Of a stretch of 64,000 nt of DNA, positions 8,491-20,199 are shown piece by piece (position 1 is the stretch's first letter; each line of letters starts with the position of its first letter). This DNA is from Crocodylus rhombifer (Eukaryota > Chordata > Crocodylia > Crocodylidae). The notes beneath the pieces were generated by a model. It did not search any database. It saw only the letters and a program-made list of their open reading frames with translations, and was not told where the DNA came from. Made by a program: the position numbers and the translations under genes. The stretch is taken from NCBI GenBank assembly GCA_038503035.1, contig JAVSML010000991.1, positions 265,795-329,794 of the forward strand, written 5' to 3'.

Positions 8491-10488
8491 ACCCTGGTAA
8501 ACCATACATGATATTCTTCCTAAATTCCAATATGGGAAATTACATTCTGCCAGTTCCATTGGTCATTTCAGGATTCTGTGACAAACTATTATTTAGCATT
8601 ATTTTAAGTTGTTAAAAAGTTCTTTTGTTGCATATCTATAAATGGCTTTTTTTCACTGATACAGGCAGCTATTTATGCATGATCAGATGCAGTAAAAAAT
8701 AACTCAGTGCCACAGCCTCCATTGATTTTGCATTCTAATAATTTCTGTGGACTTTTACTGTCAATGAGAGCAGATTTGAGCCTATAGTTAATAAGGCTCT
8801 TGTGTTCTTTAATGACTAAAAATATTATTTAAGTATAGGCTATTATTATGGCACCAGTTTTTTCTCTATGCTGCAAGGAATACCTATTTTGTCTGTAGCA
8901 ACAAAGAACACCAGTTATTTATGTGGAAAGTGAATAAGATAAATAAATAGTTTAACAATGTTGGGTAAAATTATCAGGCTTTTATATGGAGTTACAAGTG
9001 TAAGTAAATTTTATTCTGAAAAAAAGATGAAAATGTCAGATATGAGATCAACCCCCTTCTATCAAACAGAAAGATTTACAAGCTTGAGCATGACAAATTC
9101 CAATTTATGTCAGTATCTATCACTTTGCTCTGGTTCTGCCTATTACCCGACTTTACTGGTATGTGAAATGTGAGTTTTTATGAAAGTGGATTCATTGCTG
9201 AAGAAAACTATAAACATGAACATTGATTGCAGGGTGACTTACTGCTAGATAGGTACTTGTGTTTATTCTTTTTTATGCTTATGTTAGTATATATAGGTCC
9301 ACATACTGAATTAGCTTTGGGTAGCAGCAGAAACTAACATTTGGAAGAAATAAAAACTTGTGATGTTTTCTCATCAAAATGTGATCAAAACCTAATCGTT
9401 TTGGAATGAACTTTGGCAAAGTTACACTTCTGCAAAATATTTTTTTCTGTAGTATAATCCATAATCCTAAAGGATTAACTCCTTCACAGACTTCAAGATT
9501 CTTATACAATTTACTCACTAAATGTCCTAGAAAAAAGGTAACGTGATTGCAATGTAAACTGAAATTAGGAAATGTAAATACTGTTGATAGCAAACACTGC
9601 CTTAGGAGATCTATTTTAAGTCTTCCACATATTGAGGGTTTCAGTGAGTGATAATAGCAAACAGCCCAAAATTTTCAAGGGAAGCCTAGGATTAAGCTGG
9701 GTGAGATTTTTTTTCCCTTTACTATGATATGATAAAAGGGAAAGCAAAATATTCTACTTTTCTGCAGAAAAAAAACGAAGAGTGCTGTCCCTTTGAGCCG
9801 CATCCTAATTTGCTCGTGGTTTGCTCATTCATCTAAGATGTGGAACACTTAGGTTCCAGTCTCTAGCCAGTTATTCCCCAGTATCCAGGGTTATTAGCTA
9901 TTCTGGGCTGAGCCATTCTTGCTGAGCCTTCCTTGTTGGAGCTCCTGTTTGTATAACTATTCACTGGAGCAGACGCTTGACCTGGCATTTCCTATAACCC
10001 AAGTAACTACAATGACCACAGGCATAAGTGATACCTTATCCACTAAATGTCAAAGACTTAAGTCCAAGTCATTGGTCTGAATCAAGATCAGCAACTTGAA
10101 TGTACGATTCATATCCCTGGTGAGCCCCCTAAGCACCAGGTAACTAAGGCTAACACTCTTTTTCTTTGTCTGGTGTTGACTGCACTTCCATTCTGGAGTT
10201 GAAAAGTCTCCTGACTGATGTTTCCTTAAACTGGTACACTGTGGCAGAAAGTTTGAATTTCAATGAATTGGCATTTCCTGGTGAGAAAACATTTTGTTGA
10301 ATACTTGCTAACCAGCGATAGTGAACACAGCATCAAAAAACAACAGCTTGTGGAAACATGAAACTGTTTCTTAAAGTTTTTGGTCGCATTCAGATGAGCA
10401 TGGCCACATTGTATGTGGTGCTGCAGACATCTCAGTGCCACGTACTGCACATTCCATTGTTCTCCATACTGCAAGGGAGCAGTGCCAA
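8491..10488. other. AT-rich unassigned DNA
   Basis: I see no gene, RNA or repeat that I can name. Small open frames on both strands show no domain. The base composition is typical of the AT-rich background of the window. Confidence 0.5.
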
Positions 10489-10814
10489 GGGTTTTTTGAC
10501 CCCTGGATATTCAGGGGTCAAAAAAACCCGGTGGGAATAAAAGTGGGGTGGCACATGCAGTGGCAATGTGCACCACCCAAAGCCAGAGCCTGGCCAGTCG
10601 GAGCTGCACTCCACTGCCAGCCAGGCTCTGTGAAGCTGCAGCATTAGGAGCACCCAAGACCCCAGGTAAGGCTGCTGGGGCCAGCATAGTGCTGGCCTCA
10701 CCTGGGGTAACCCCTTACCCCACTACCAGGGGTAACTTGCTGCATACCAGAGTGTGTGTGGCAAAGGCATTCCCTGGGGACATCTAGCGGTGGCACAAGG
10801 TGCACCACCACTAG
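10489..10814. repeat. Cluster of four palindromes, possible MITE
   Basis: Four inverted repeats lie within 330 bp. A long hairpin has arms at 10489-10505 and 10512-10529 (GGGTTTTTTGACCCCTG and its complement with one extra A). A near-palindrome lies at 10544-10578. GGCCAGCATAGTGCTGGCC is at 10679-10697 with perfect 8 bp arms. A near-palindrome bounded by CTAG on both sides is at 10784-10814. Two of them share the related direct motif GGTGCACCACC or TGTGCACCACC. Such clustering suggests a foldback or non-autonomous DNA element, but I found no terminal repeat or target duplication. Confidence 0.5.
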
Positions 10815-11848
10815 TTGTCCCCAAGGAGCCAAAAGTCCACACACATCTGGACATGACCCTTGGGTCCTTACTACCACAGAAAGCAATAAAATTGGCTGAG
10901 GTCCTTCCTCCTTAAAGACTGAGTGGAGTAACAAAAACCAGACATGTAAGTATTTGAAGTGAATAAAGACATTGCTATTTTTGTATCTGGACTCAGACAA
11001 TTCCCTATTATTGAAAGTTCCCATCATTGAATTCACTGACCATGTAATCAACATCTGATTTAAAATTAAATTTAGAAATAACACAGATCCTGGTCTATTT
11101 CTACTTATCTCTAATCTTAGTTGATCAAGATATATATTTACAGCCTGTGAATATTATTACAGGCAAATGAGAGACAAACTAGGCTCTGACCTTTTCTGTA
11201 TTAAAGATGGCATGTTCATCACAGATAGCCTTCTAGAGGAAAATTTGTTTCTCTAAGACAATAATTAAAGGGTGCCTTTTCACATTCAATATTTCAAAAT
11301 GAACACATTTTTCTGCATTTTAATTTTCCTTTTGTAATTAACAGTTCAAATACTTGACTAAATAGGAATTAGAAACAAAATCTGCTTTATATCTTGTTGC
11401 TTTTATGTACTGTAATGATATAGAAAGATAAATATGGAAATAAAACAAAATGCAATCCCATTCTTATTGTTGTGTGCTCCTGTTTGAAATGTGACTACTG
11501 CAAGGAACGCTAAAGATGGATTTTTTTAGAATTTAGTCTGAGAGCTTTTCAGCTGAGTTCTGTTGGAAGAAAGACTTCAAGCTTTGGTTACAGGTCTCCT
11601 ACTTCTTGTACAAGTACAGAGGTATGGTACAATCTAATCTCTTCATTATCTTGTTTATCTTTGCAACTTCCTGCAAACCCACAGAATATTATGATCTGCT
11701 TGTCTCATACTGCAGCTTTCATTTACTACCACGCCATGGATTAATATAGTAATTATCAGTAAGTCCCACAGGCTGAAAAGCTCTATTTTTTGGTGAATGA
11801 GCACCTTTAGTTGACACCAAATCTCACTGACATAGTATAGTTCCACAG
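10815..11848. other. AT-rich unassigned DNA
   Basis: No recognisable coding or repeat content. The right boundary is the 5' truncation point of the next CR1. Confidence 0.45.
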
Positions 11849-12122
11849 GTTCATTAAATGATGCGGACATTGGAGTCAGAAATGGACTTTCCAAGTTCGC
11901 CAGTGACACCAAAGTTCAGGGCAAAGCATCCACACCAGAAGACAGGTGGGTTATCCAGGCTAACCTGGAAGGGCTCAGCAAATGGGCGGACGAGAACCTG
12001 ATGGTGTTTAACACTGAAAAATGCAAGGTTCTCCACCTTGGGAAGAAAAACCTGCAGCATCCTTATAGGCTCGGCAGTGCTACGCTGGCTAGCACTACAG
12101 AAGAAAGAGACTCGGGGGTCAT
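11849..12122 (+). mobile_element. CR1-D, 5' piece
   Basis: A 5'-truncated CR1 starts inside the reverse transcriptase: FINDADIGVRNGLSKF is followed by ASD, so the FADD motif at 11896-11907 has become FASD (catalytic Asp to Ser). It continues GKASTPEDRWVIQANLEGLS, KWADENLMVFNTEKC, LHLGKKNLQHPYRLGSATLA and STTEERDSGV. The element is cut at 12122 by an LTR-type insertion and resumes at 14468 with the adjacent codons. Confidence 0.9.
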
Positions 12123-12381
12123 TGTAACAGGGGGCCCACTGGGGCCGATCTCCACATGGCCCACCCACCTGTTCTTGGGCTAACCACCCGCCTTCTTGCT
12201 CGCCATGCCTTGGTCTTAATTAATTAATTGATATAATTAGGCAGGAGGTGTCAGGGAAAACCGAAGGATCGGGCCCCAAGGTCACGGTGGGCCGGGGTGG
12301 CAATTAGATACGGACAGGTGGGATTAGCGGCATAGAGTCTGGAGTTAGGGACTCGGAGTGGATTGATAAAGAACAGGTGAG

Positions 12382-12387
12382 TTTATT
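12382..12387 (-). promoter_or_regulatory. Polyadenylation signal AATAAA in the LTR insertion
   Basis: The minus strand has CAAATAAACTCACC here, about 590 bases downstream of the TATA box at 12971-12980 and about 260 bases before the element end. This fits the R/U5 arrangement of an LTR with a long R region. Confidence 0.4.
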
Positions 12388-12970
12388 TGACTTACGCTTC
12401 AGGCGTAGGCAGAAAGGTCTTCAGTTACAGTTTTGAACACAAACAAACAATTAACAACAAAGGGGTCTGTTGGCCCACGAGGTTCAGTCCAAAGACCTAG
12501 TCCCAGGGCTGGTCAACAGCTCATAAATGGGGATCACAAACAACAAAATGAACTGTAACATGGTGATGATGAACCGCGTGACGCCAGTCCACAGCAATGG
12601 ACAAATCAGGTAGTCGAATACGAAAGCCGAGGTCAGGAGCCTGGAGATGGTGCAGCGGAGACGTCAGTTGGAGAGATGAGCAGAGTCGTAGTTGGTGAAG
12701 AAAGCCGAGGTCGATGATCCGGAACCGGGTTAAACAAAGTCCATAGGGTGATCCAAAATCGTAAGCCGTTAATCAGTTCAAAAGGTAAGTCAGGAGCCAG
12801 ATGAGTACACAAAGCAAGTATCAACGGAGCCGAAGGAGGAGATCAATAGGCCCTGAAGCCTGACTCAGAGACAGTCCCTGCAGCAGCAGCCTCTGTCTCT
12901 AGTCCACGCGATCTCTCCCCACACCACACACCACCACACCACTACTACCACGAGGGAGGGGCTCACAGAA

Positions 12971-12997
12971 CTTTTATATCAATTTGGTAGCCAATCA
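12971..12997 (-). promoter_or_regulatory. TATA box and CCAAT-type box of the LTR insertion
   Basis: On the minus strand CTGATTGGCT (an inverted CCAAT box, around 12988-12997) lies about 10 bases before GATATAAAAG (12971-12980), a strong TATA box. The order fits a core promoter firing leftward on the map. In CR1-D DNA such signals would not be expected, so they belong to the inserted element. Confidence 0.5.
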
Positions 12998-14360
12998 GCA
13001 TGCCCTCCGCAGAGAAATTTCTAGTCCGATTACCTCATGTCAGGTTCTGACTGAGCATGCTCTCAGTCAGAAGCTGCCACAATCTGAGAATGCGTCTGTG
13101 GGGAAAGTAGGTCAACAATGATTGACAGCTCCGCAGGTCACCCAGGGGGCAAGGACTGGGTGAGCCTTGGAAATTTCCACTCACAGCTTCAAACCGCGCA
13201 TGTCAGTTTAACCTCTTCTGTACTGTCAGCACATACTCAAAAATTTGCTCTGACAGGAGGCTGCCCATTTTCTGCCCCACTCCTAGGGGGCGCTATCTGC
13301 AGCTCCATTCCTCCCCTATACCACAGCCCAAGCCTCACAGATGACATCCTGATGTTCTCATACATGCCAGTCCCCCACGATGGAGCCCAGAATCCAGAAT
13401 CCTAGGACCCCACCTGGGTTCCTCCCTTCAGGCGGGCTCTGTCGCCATCATAGTGGGCCATACATCTTCCTGCCACCAGTTCCCCTTTGGGTGTGGTCCC
13501 CTCACTGGGTGAGGTGGGCTCACACTAACCCCAGCCCACCTCCAGGCCAGTCAGGACCCCAGGACCCTGGCTCTTGGGCATCCCTTTTGGTGGGCCTCCT
13601 TGCCCTTGTGACCCTCCTGGTCCTGGCCTCTGCCTGGGCCAGTCAAGAGAAGCTCTGGCAGGCCTTGATGTATGACCCGTACTCTTTTCCTGGGGTTCCC
13701 CTCTCTGGGGCCTCCTCTACAGACATGGGGAGCTGGGGTTACCTCACACCATGACTGGTGCCTCAGGGTCTCACAGGGGACTCTCACTCCCCCCTGGACA
13801 GCAGGTCATGGTACTACTACTGGTGTTATTTTCGACCCAAACTCTGCATCTCCACATTGGAGGACTTACTGGGGTCAGAACTCAGCTCTCTCTCTCTGGC
13901 TCAGCCCCTTCTCCTTTGACAGGGCTCCACTCACTTCCCCCCTTCACACTGGGGGGTCCACACTGCTCATAACACCCCCTTTACTCGGGGTCTTGGGGCT
14001 TCCCTCCACAGGTAGGCTCAGGTGACTGTAGCCATGCCTGGCCCCAACTCTCCTCCTCCGGGTCTCAAACCCCCACAACTACCTCCAGTGTACACAACCC
14101 ACCCAAAGGTGAGGACTATGGGTTAAGATGCCCCAACCTGCCTTTTACCAGGGTGATCACTAGCCTGGCATTTCCTGGGGGCTTCTGCACCACTGGGAGC
14201 CCCACCAGGCCACCCACTCCCGGCAGGGTGTAGTTTCTGGTCGTACCCAGGACCAGGAACCTCCTACAATCCCCTACAGCTCCTCCCTTACCTCCAGATT
14301 AAACTCAGCAGCCTCTGGCCAGGCAATGTTGTTACCTGACCTCCAGCAGCCAAACTGCCT

Positions 14361-14370
14361 TGTTTATATA
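14361..14370 (-). promoter_or_regulatory. Second TATA-like box near the right end of the LTR insertion
   Basis: The minus strand reads CTATATAAACAAGG about 100 bases inside the right end of the inserted element. A second promoter-like box hints either that the right part is a separate LTR copy of another type, or that the insertion is composite. Confidence 0.35.
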
Positions 14371-14467
14371 GGCAGCTCTGAGCCTAAAATGGCTGCCCTC
14401 ATTAGGCACCCGAAGGCTGCCAGCTCCAGGGTCTTAAAGTGGCAGGTGCACACAGTGCCCTGCCACA

Positions 14468-14976
14468 GTCATGACTGACCACAAGATGAACATGAGCCTG
14501 CATTGCGATGCTGCGGCTAGTAAAGCAACCAAAACGCTGGCTTGCATCCATAGATGCTTCTCGAGCAAATCCCGGGATGTCATTCTCCCTTTGGATTCGG
14601 CCTTGGTGAGGCCGCAGCTGGAGTACTGCATCCAGTTTTGGGCCCAACAATTCAAAAAGGATGTGAAGAAGCTTGAGAGAGTCCAGAGAAGAGCCACATG
14701 CATGATCAGAGGTCAGGAAAACAGACCTTACGATGCCAAGCTGAGAGCCATGAGGATCTTTAGCCTGGAAAAGCACAGACTCAGGGATGATCTGATAGCC
14801 ACCTACAAATTTATCAGGGGTGACCACCAGTATCTCTAGGAATGTTTGTTCACCAGAGCGCCCCAAGGGATGACGAGGTCAAACAGTCATAAACTACAAG
14901 ACCGTTTCAGGCAGGGGGCTGGACTCAATGATCTTCCAAGGTCCCTTCCAGCCCTAATGTCTATGAAATCTATGAA
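14468..14976 (+). mobile_element. CR1-D, 3' piece
   Basis: After the second GTCAT copy, CR1 codons continue: DHKMNMSLHCDAAASKATKT, LACIHRCFSSKSRDVILPL, LVRPQLEYCIQFWAQQF, RRATCMIRGQENRPYDAKLR, LIATYKFIRGDHQYL and a stop. Near 14908 the sequence jumps from the codons around QDRFR directly into the 3' UTR (gcagggggctggactcaatg), deleting the last part of the gene. The tail ATGAAATCTATGAAG ends near 14976. The piece is the same subfamily as CR1-A. Confidence 0.9.
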
Positions 14977-17900
14977 GATTTACAGCAAATTAAGTATTTC
15001 TATTTGTATTCCATATGTATCACATGTATGATACAGGGGTCATCAATAAAATTCAATATCTGTCAACAAACAAGGGACCTATCTTCCTAAGATAATTCCC
15101 TATTTTAAATATAGATGTAAACTGTAGCACTTCAGAAGCATGATAACTTGACAAATATTAATGATCTAATAGCAGCATCCACAGAAACTATTTAGAGTCA
15201 AATAGTTATAAAGTTGACTTATCTCATTCATATTAAACATCTGCAAAGCTGTGTAACAAAAGACAATCTACTCATACCTATAGTTTTTAAAGTAAGAATT
15301 AAATGAAATGTATTTCTTAGAGACTGATATGAATTAGATATTGAAATCCAATTTTTTATCCCTAATTTTGTGTAAAGTTAAATCTTAATCTAAACTTTGT
15401 GACCTTTCTCTTTTAATCACCCGTTCATGTAAGGAAAAGGTCAGATCTGCTGCTGAATCCAAGTTGCGTTTTAACTTTAATATTATCTTAGAGAAAATGA
15501 TTTTTTCAGTCTGAAATACATTCTGCTCGCACTTAAGCTGGTACAAATTCAGAGGAACATTATTGAAATAAAGTTATTTTCAATCTCCTTAAATGTGAAG
15601 GAATAAAATATGGCAACCAATGTGCAGTGTAGTATTTCACTTATAGCCATTTTTGTATTTTAGCAATGTTTTCCATAAACAACTGACAGAACTGACACAA
15701 AACTACATGCAAGGTAAATCACAAAGTAGTAACATAATTAAGTTGCTTTTGCTTCTTTAAGTATTTATTAATAATAGGAAGAAAAAGGTAATATATTGAC
15801 AAGAGATAAATGGTGTTTTCTTGATATTTTAATAAGAAAGGGACTATTCCCCTTTCCTTGCCATGAATATTACAACATAAGCATAATGTAAAGTTCTTCA
15901 TCTGAACACATTTCACCTGTCTGGAACACAAAAAGGAAAAAACAACACAACACATTGCAGTTTTCCTTCAGCACTAAAGACACTGCAATTTTCCTGAGAA
16001 TCTGTCAAAAGCCTTAAACTCTGAAAGCTGTAAAATAGTAAGAATCTATTTCTCTGGAGAGATGACACTAGAAACCAGGAGAGCTGATGATTTATTTCTT
16101 TAGCATACATAGCTATGAAGAGTGGATGTTACAGGTAAATATGTATATACACTGGGTCACACATATAAGAAAAAGTTTAGCTGAAAGTTTGGTCCCGTTT
16201 GCCAAAAAGTTTCAGACAAGTTATTACTCAAGTGTAAGCAGCTGTTGCTTTATTGCCAAATACAGAGAATAACAAATGCCAGAATGGATTTTAAATTAAG
16301 TTTGATTATGCAAAAGACATCATCCCTGAACAGTCAAGTGCAAAAAGCTTCCTGTCTGAATTCTGAGTAACCAAAGACCTAGCCAATTAGAGAATTATCA
16401 CACAAACACCAGAATTCAATCTGAGAATGTTGTCTGAAAAGGGAATATCAAGGGCATACTTATGCACTACTGAGACTGTGCAAGAATAAGAAAAGCAACA
16501 TCTCACTCAGACAACAGCTGTAAATTTACTTACTGTTGTGACATGATTACATGCTGCTCCTCACAGAACTAATTATAGAGGTGCTAGGAAAGGGTGCTAT
16601 TGTCTTTAAAATTGCTAACACTATAGTATGTGTTACCACCCAACAGCACCAGTGTGTGGCTTTAAAACACTGTTGGCTCTTTTGAACTCAGTTGTGGCCC
16701 TCCTGTTTCCCTTTAAGAAGCTTTCAAAGCTCCATTTTCCTTTCGGCAGTGCTTGGTATTTGCTCTTCAAGTAATGAAACAAATGCAGGAAAATCTCTTT
16801 TCTTTCTAACAAAGGAATAGTAACTGACTGAACAACAAGCGAGTAAGAAAAGCTAATAGTTAGTGAGTCCTGAAAGAAATAGATTTTGCACACAGTTCAT
16901 GTATTTCAGATGCCTACAGCATCATAAGACAACCTTAATCTATATTTTATATGCATGGTTCAACTGTCACAGGTATGACTTTTTTATCCTTGACATATAA
17001 TACTATCAATGAGCAGAACAATTGTAATGGAACCTCTATGTTTGCTAGGACTCAGTTGTCTTTGTAAAAGAACATGTATGTTCATTCTTCCCAGAGTGGA
17101 GTTCCAAATCTTTTGGACAATCCCATTCCTTATATAAAGGCCTTTAAATATAATTATCGACAAAAACCAACAATGAGCTGGAAATCATAGGAGAACAGGT
17201 GTTGCAATTTTACTACCTGTCCTAGTTAGATATAGGTACTACACAGCTGTATCAGCATGCAAAACTGTCTTTAATTGCAGAGAAAAGGCCTGTGTAGCTT
17301 CTGTTCTTGTCCCATCCTTGTCAGCCAGTGGATAAGAAGGGTCACAGAAAAAGATAGCAACAAACATGATACAACTCCCCATGCTCCAAGTAACAGAGCT
17401 CTCTGGACAGAGTGATTACATTGTAGATGCCATTGAAATTTAATTATGCAGATATTAAAGTCTGACTCACTATTTTATTTTAACAGCTCTGGCAATAATG
17501 TCAAAACCCCATGGAAGCAAAATTAGACATAAAAAACCCATAGAGGTCAAAGAACTTACCTAAAATGAAATCTTGCATTTTTTAACAGCTGCTTCTAAGG
17601 ATATGTTAATTCACTCAACATACAGCTTAGCCAATTTACATTAAAAATAACTTTTACAAAGGTAATTTTTTTTTCCTTTTGGAAATTGGATGCATTCTAT
17701 TTAACACAATACTGTTCTGAAAGGCCTTTAGAGAATGAATTAATATTAAGGATAAGGCAGCATGTTAGAATGTGTCTAAATAAATCTATGGTGCTAAATG
17801 AAATGGATTATAAATCAAGAAAATTTCATATTATTCTGTGGACCTTGGAAAAGCTTAACTTTCAACTATGAATGTAAAATAAAGTTACTACAGGGTGAAA

Positions 17901-18015
17901 TTCGCTTTTGTGTGAAGGAACAGCACAATGTTTTCAGTACTTTATCCATAATTAAATGGTATTCTGATGATACAAGTAGTCCTTGAAAGTTGAAATCCAG
18001 CTGAACCTAGGCAGT
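14977..18015. other. AT-rich unassigned DNA
   Basis: About 3 kb with no gene or repeat that I can support. Small frames on both strands (for instance 16633-16893 minus) have no recognisable motif and look like chance. Confidence 0.5.
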
Positions 18016-18400
18016 TCTGGGGTAGGGACTGACAATCAGCTAATTGTCCCAGCATCAGGACTGTGCCAGGGCCATTTGTGACTCCCATGTGGTCCCAGAG
18101 CAGGGACTGAAAATCAGCTGGTTGTTGGTCTCAACCCTAGGAATGCACATGAACCAATTTGAACTTTCTGTACAGTCTGGGGCAGGGACAGGCAATCAGC
18201 TGGCTGTAAGTGCCAGCCTACACTGAATTCAGTTCAAGACTCCAGGGTGGTCCTGGGGGTGGGATTAACAATCAGATCATTGTTCATCACAGCTCCAGGA
18301 CTGCATTGCAGCCCATTCAAGACTCTGATGAGAGCCTGGGTGGGACTGACAATGATCTGATTGTTGGTTCCTACCCCAGGACTGCAATGAGTCTGCAGCT
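18016..18400. repeat. Tandem array, five degenerate units of about 79 bp
   Basis: A core like GGGACTGACAATCAGCT recurs with the shared ACAATCAG or its variants at 18032, 18110, 18192, 18268 and 18349, so spacings are 78, 82, 76 and 81. Each core is followed by a TGGTTGTTGGTC-like or ATTGTCCCAGC-like stretch and by a CCAGGACTGCA-like stretch, several of them recognisably related. The units are diverged from one another. The array runs up to a family B repeat and may be part of that element. Confidence 0.65.
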
Positions 18401-18439
18401 CTCGTCATCCTGCCATACATTCACTTTAAGATGCCAGAG

Positions 18440-18600
18440 AAACCACTCACAAAAATGTTACATATCTTTTGTGGAATATCTGTGTGTCTGGTTCCCTGTT
18501 TCACTGTACCATTAATTCCTGAAACACGTGGCAGGATTACTATTTATGGCATGATTAACACATTAATCACCGCTTAATTGTAACCTCTGCCAGAGGTCAT
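18440..18600. repeat. Interspersed repeat, family B, copy 1
   Basis: This stretch aligns by eye with 31405-31570. Shared blocks in order are TTGTGGAATA, a TTCCCTGTTT/TTCCTCCTTT region, CCATTAATT, GTGGCNAGG, GATTAAC, TTAATCACC and TGTAAC. I cannot name the family. The copy lies immediately after the 79 bp tandem array. Confidence 0.5.
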
Positions 18601-19746
18601 AATCTGTTTACTTTTAGAAGAATCACCTGTGGGAAATAATAATGAAAATTTGAAATGGAGCAGCCTGTTAAGAATAAAATTAAAGACCTCTGAGAAATTA
18701 CGGATTCCAAAGTTGATATTCTTTTTGTTTTGAACTGACAGCCTGCTGAAGCTCAGAGAAAAGATAAACACATTAAGTTCTACTTCTGGGTGTTTGCCTT
18801 GCAGTGACAAGAAGATATCCTTATTTCAAGAAAATGTACTGCAGAAAATGAGGAAAACACGAACTAGAGATTGAATTTAAGAACAACTGGAATAAAAAGA
18901 GTTTCAAGGTCTTTGATATCAAGCAGTTTATTATTGTCCTGCTTTCTAATTGCATCCATCTAGATTTCTAATTTCCCAGAAATGGAAATCTTCTCATGGG
19001 AATGGGAAAACCTTAAGGAGAAATGCACATGTGAGATATCTAAGCTTCTGTGCATGAGGAACAAAAAGAGGAAAGAATTATTATCATCTTGTGAGAAAAT
19101 TAAGCTTCTTGTACAAAATGTGTCTCTGTGTTCCAAGTACTGAAGCATAAAGGAAATATAGAGCCACTACAAATGAGCACCAAGGCAGAAAACTCAGTCA
19201 TGCTCTTATTCCCTACTAAATGAAAGGTCTGAAGAATGTGGTCTTTTTAAGATTATCCATAGAGTCGTGTCATTATTATTATTTATATTACCATAGTGCC
19301 TGATTTGTAAACAATCACTGGCATCCCAAGGTCCTAGATAGTGTTCAAGATAAAGTTAGCTACTTCCCCAATTTACCCATGCTGCAATGAGACAATGCTG
19401 GTAAGTATAGTAGATATTGGTGGCCTCATGCAAACATGATAACCCCAGATTTTTCAAATTGAAAGTGTTAAAAATATTATTCTGACCCGTTTTGGGCTTT
19501 CTGAGTTCTTTGCAACGGAAGACTTAAGCTATTATTATTCTGTAGTAAAAAAATGAGTGAAAACTAAGAGCTGGCATTTTCTAAGGGGTGCTTCAAGTCT
19601 GCAACGGTTGACAACCACTGGCTTAGAACAACCCTACCTTCTAGTGTCCGACTCAAAAGACATAATTAGCTGTGTTGGTCTGAAGTCAAGCAGAAGGCAG
19701 GGTAGATTTGCATTTTATAGATTAGCCAGAGTGAGTCAGTGAGTGA

Positions 19747-19748
<2 letters not shown>
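18601..19748. other. AT-rich unassigned DNA
   Basis: Nothing recognisable as a gene or repeat. A dinucleotide repeat follows at 19749. Confidence 0.45.

Positions 19749-19777
<29 letters not shown>
19749..19777. repeat. (TA)n microsatellite
   Basis: About 14 uninterrupted TA dinucleotides preceded by GTGAGTGTG. Likely length-polymorphic. Confidence 0.95.
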
Positions 19778-20199
19778 ATAAACTTTCATTAGCTGATGTT
19801 TGCTTCATCACATTCTCTAAAAGGATGGGTAGAAAACAGAATATGAGAGAGAGAGAGAAACTAGACAAGAGGTGGAGTATGGGCAGGGAGAGAGGGACAA
19901 GTCCTGTGAACGAGAAGCTAGGAAGCAGTAAAGCCATAGGAACCAAGGGGTCACACAAATTAATCCAGGTAATGACAGAAAGAATCCCTAAATCCTCATT
20001 TTCACCATACTTAACACAATCCAGTCTATGGATTTCTTGTTCCACAATTACCCATTTAAATTGGTGTCTCTCAAGCAACAGGATATCGAACTTCGAATCT
20101 CACTGAGGCACCAGGCTTTGCAACCAGACCCAAATGCCTTTTGTGACTTGGCATCAATACAGAAAGCAAACTATCACTGGATCAGATAACACAGATTAT

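Larger units (their letters stand above)
12123..14467 (-). mobile_element. LTR-type insertion (2,345 bp) splitting CR1-D, with perfect 5 bp duplication
   Basis: CR1-D is interrupted exactly here. GTCAT flanks both ends (12118-12122 and 14468-14472). The plus strand starts TGTAACAGGG and ends CCCTGCCACA; these ends are imperfect inverted repeats (8 of 10) with the TG...CA signature of LTR retroelements. Promoter-like boxes and an AATAAA read on the minus strand, so that is the likely transcription direction. I could not find two long direct repeats inside. It may be one long solo LTR, or a composite or internally deleted element. Proline-rich open frames on the plus strand (13118-14025) run against the promoter and are probably not genes. 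Confidence 0.75.

Noticed and set aside
13118..14025. Overlapping plus-strand proline-rich frames, one with a hydrophobic segment (about residues 70-85)
   Set aside because: They run against the promoter signals of the LTR insertion, overlap one another in several frames and show no domain.
12123..14467. Full-length LTR retrotransposon with two matching LTRs
   Set aside because: I could not find a long direct repeat between the two halves; only the short TGTGGCAG string recurs. I therefore call it an LTR-type insertion without specifying solo LTR or deleted element.
19747..20106. Plus-strand open frame of 119 codons beginning at the (TA)n repeat
   Set aside because: Its start is inside the microsatellite (IYIYIYIY), and the rest has no domain; a comparable frame is open on the other strand.
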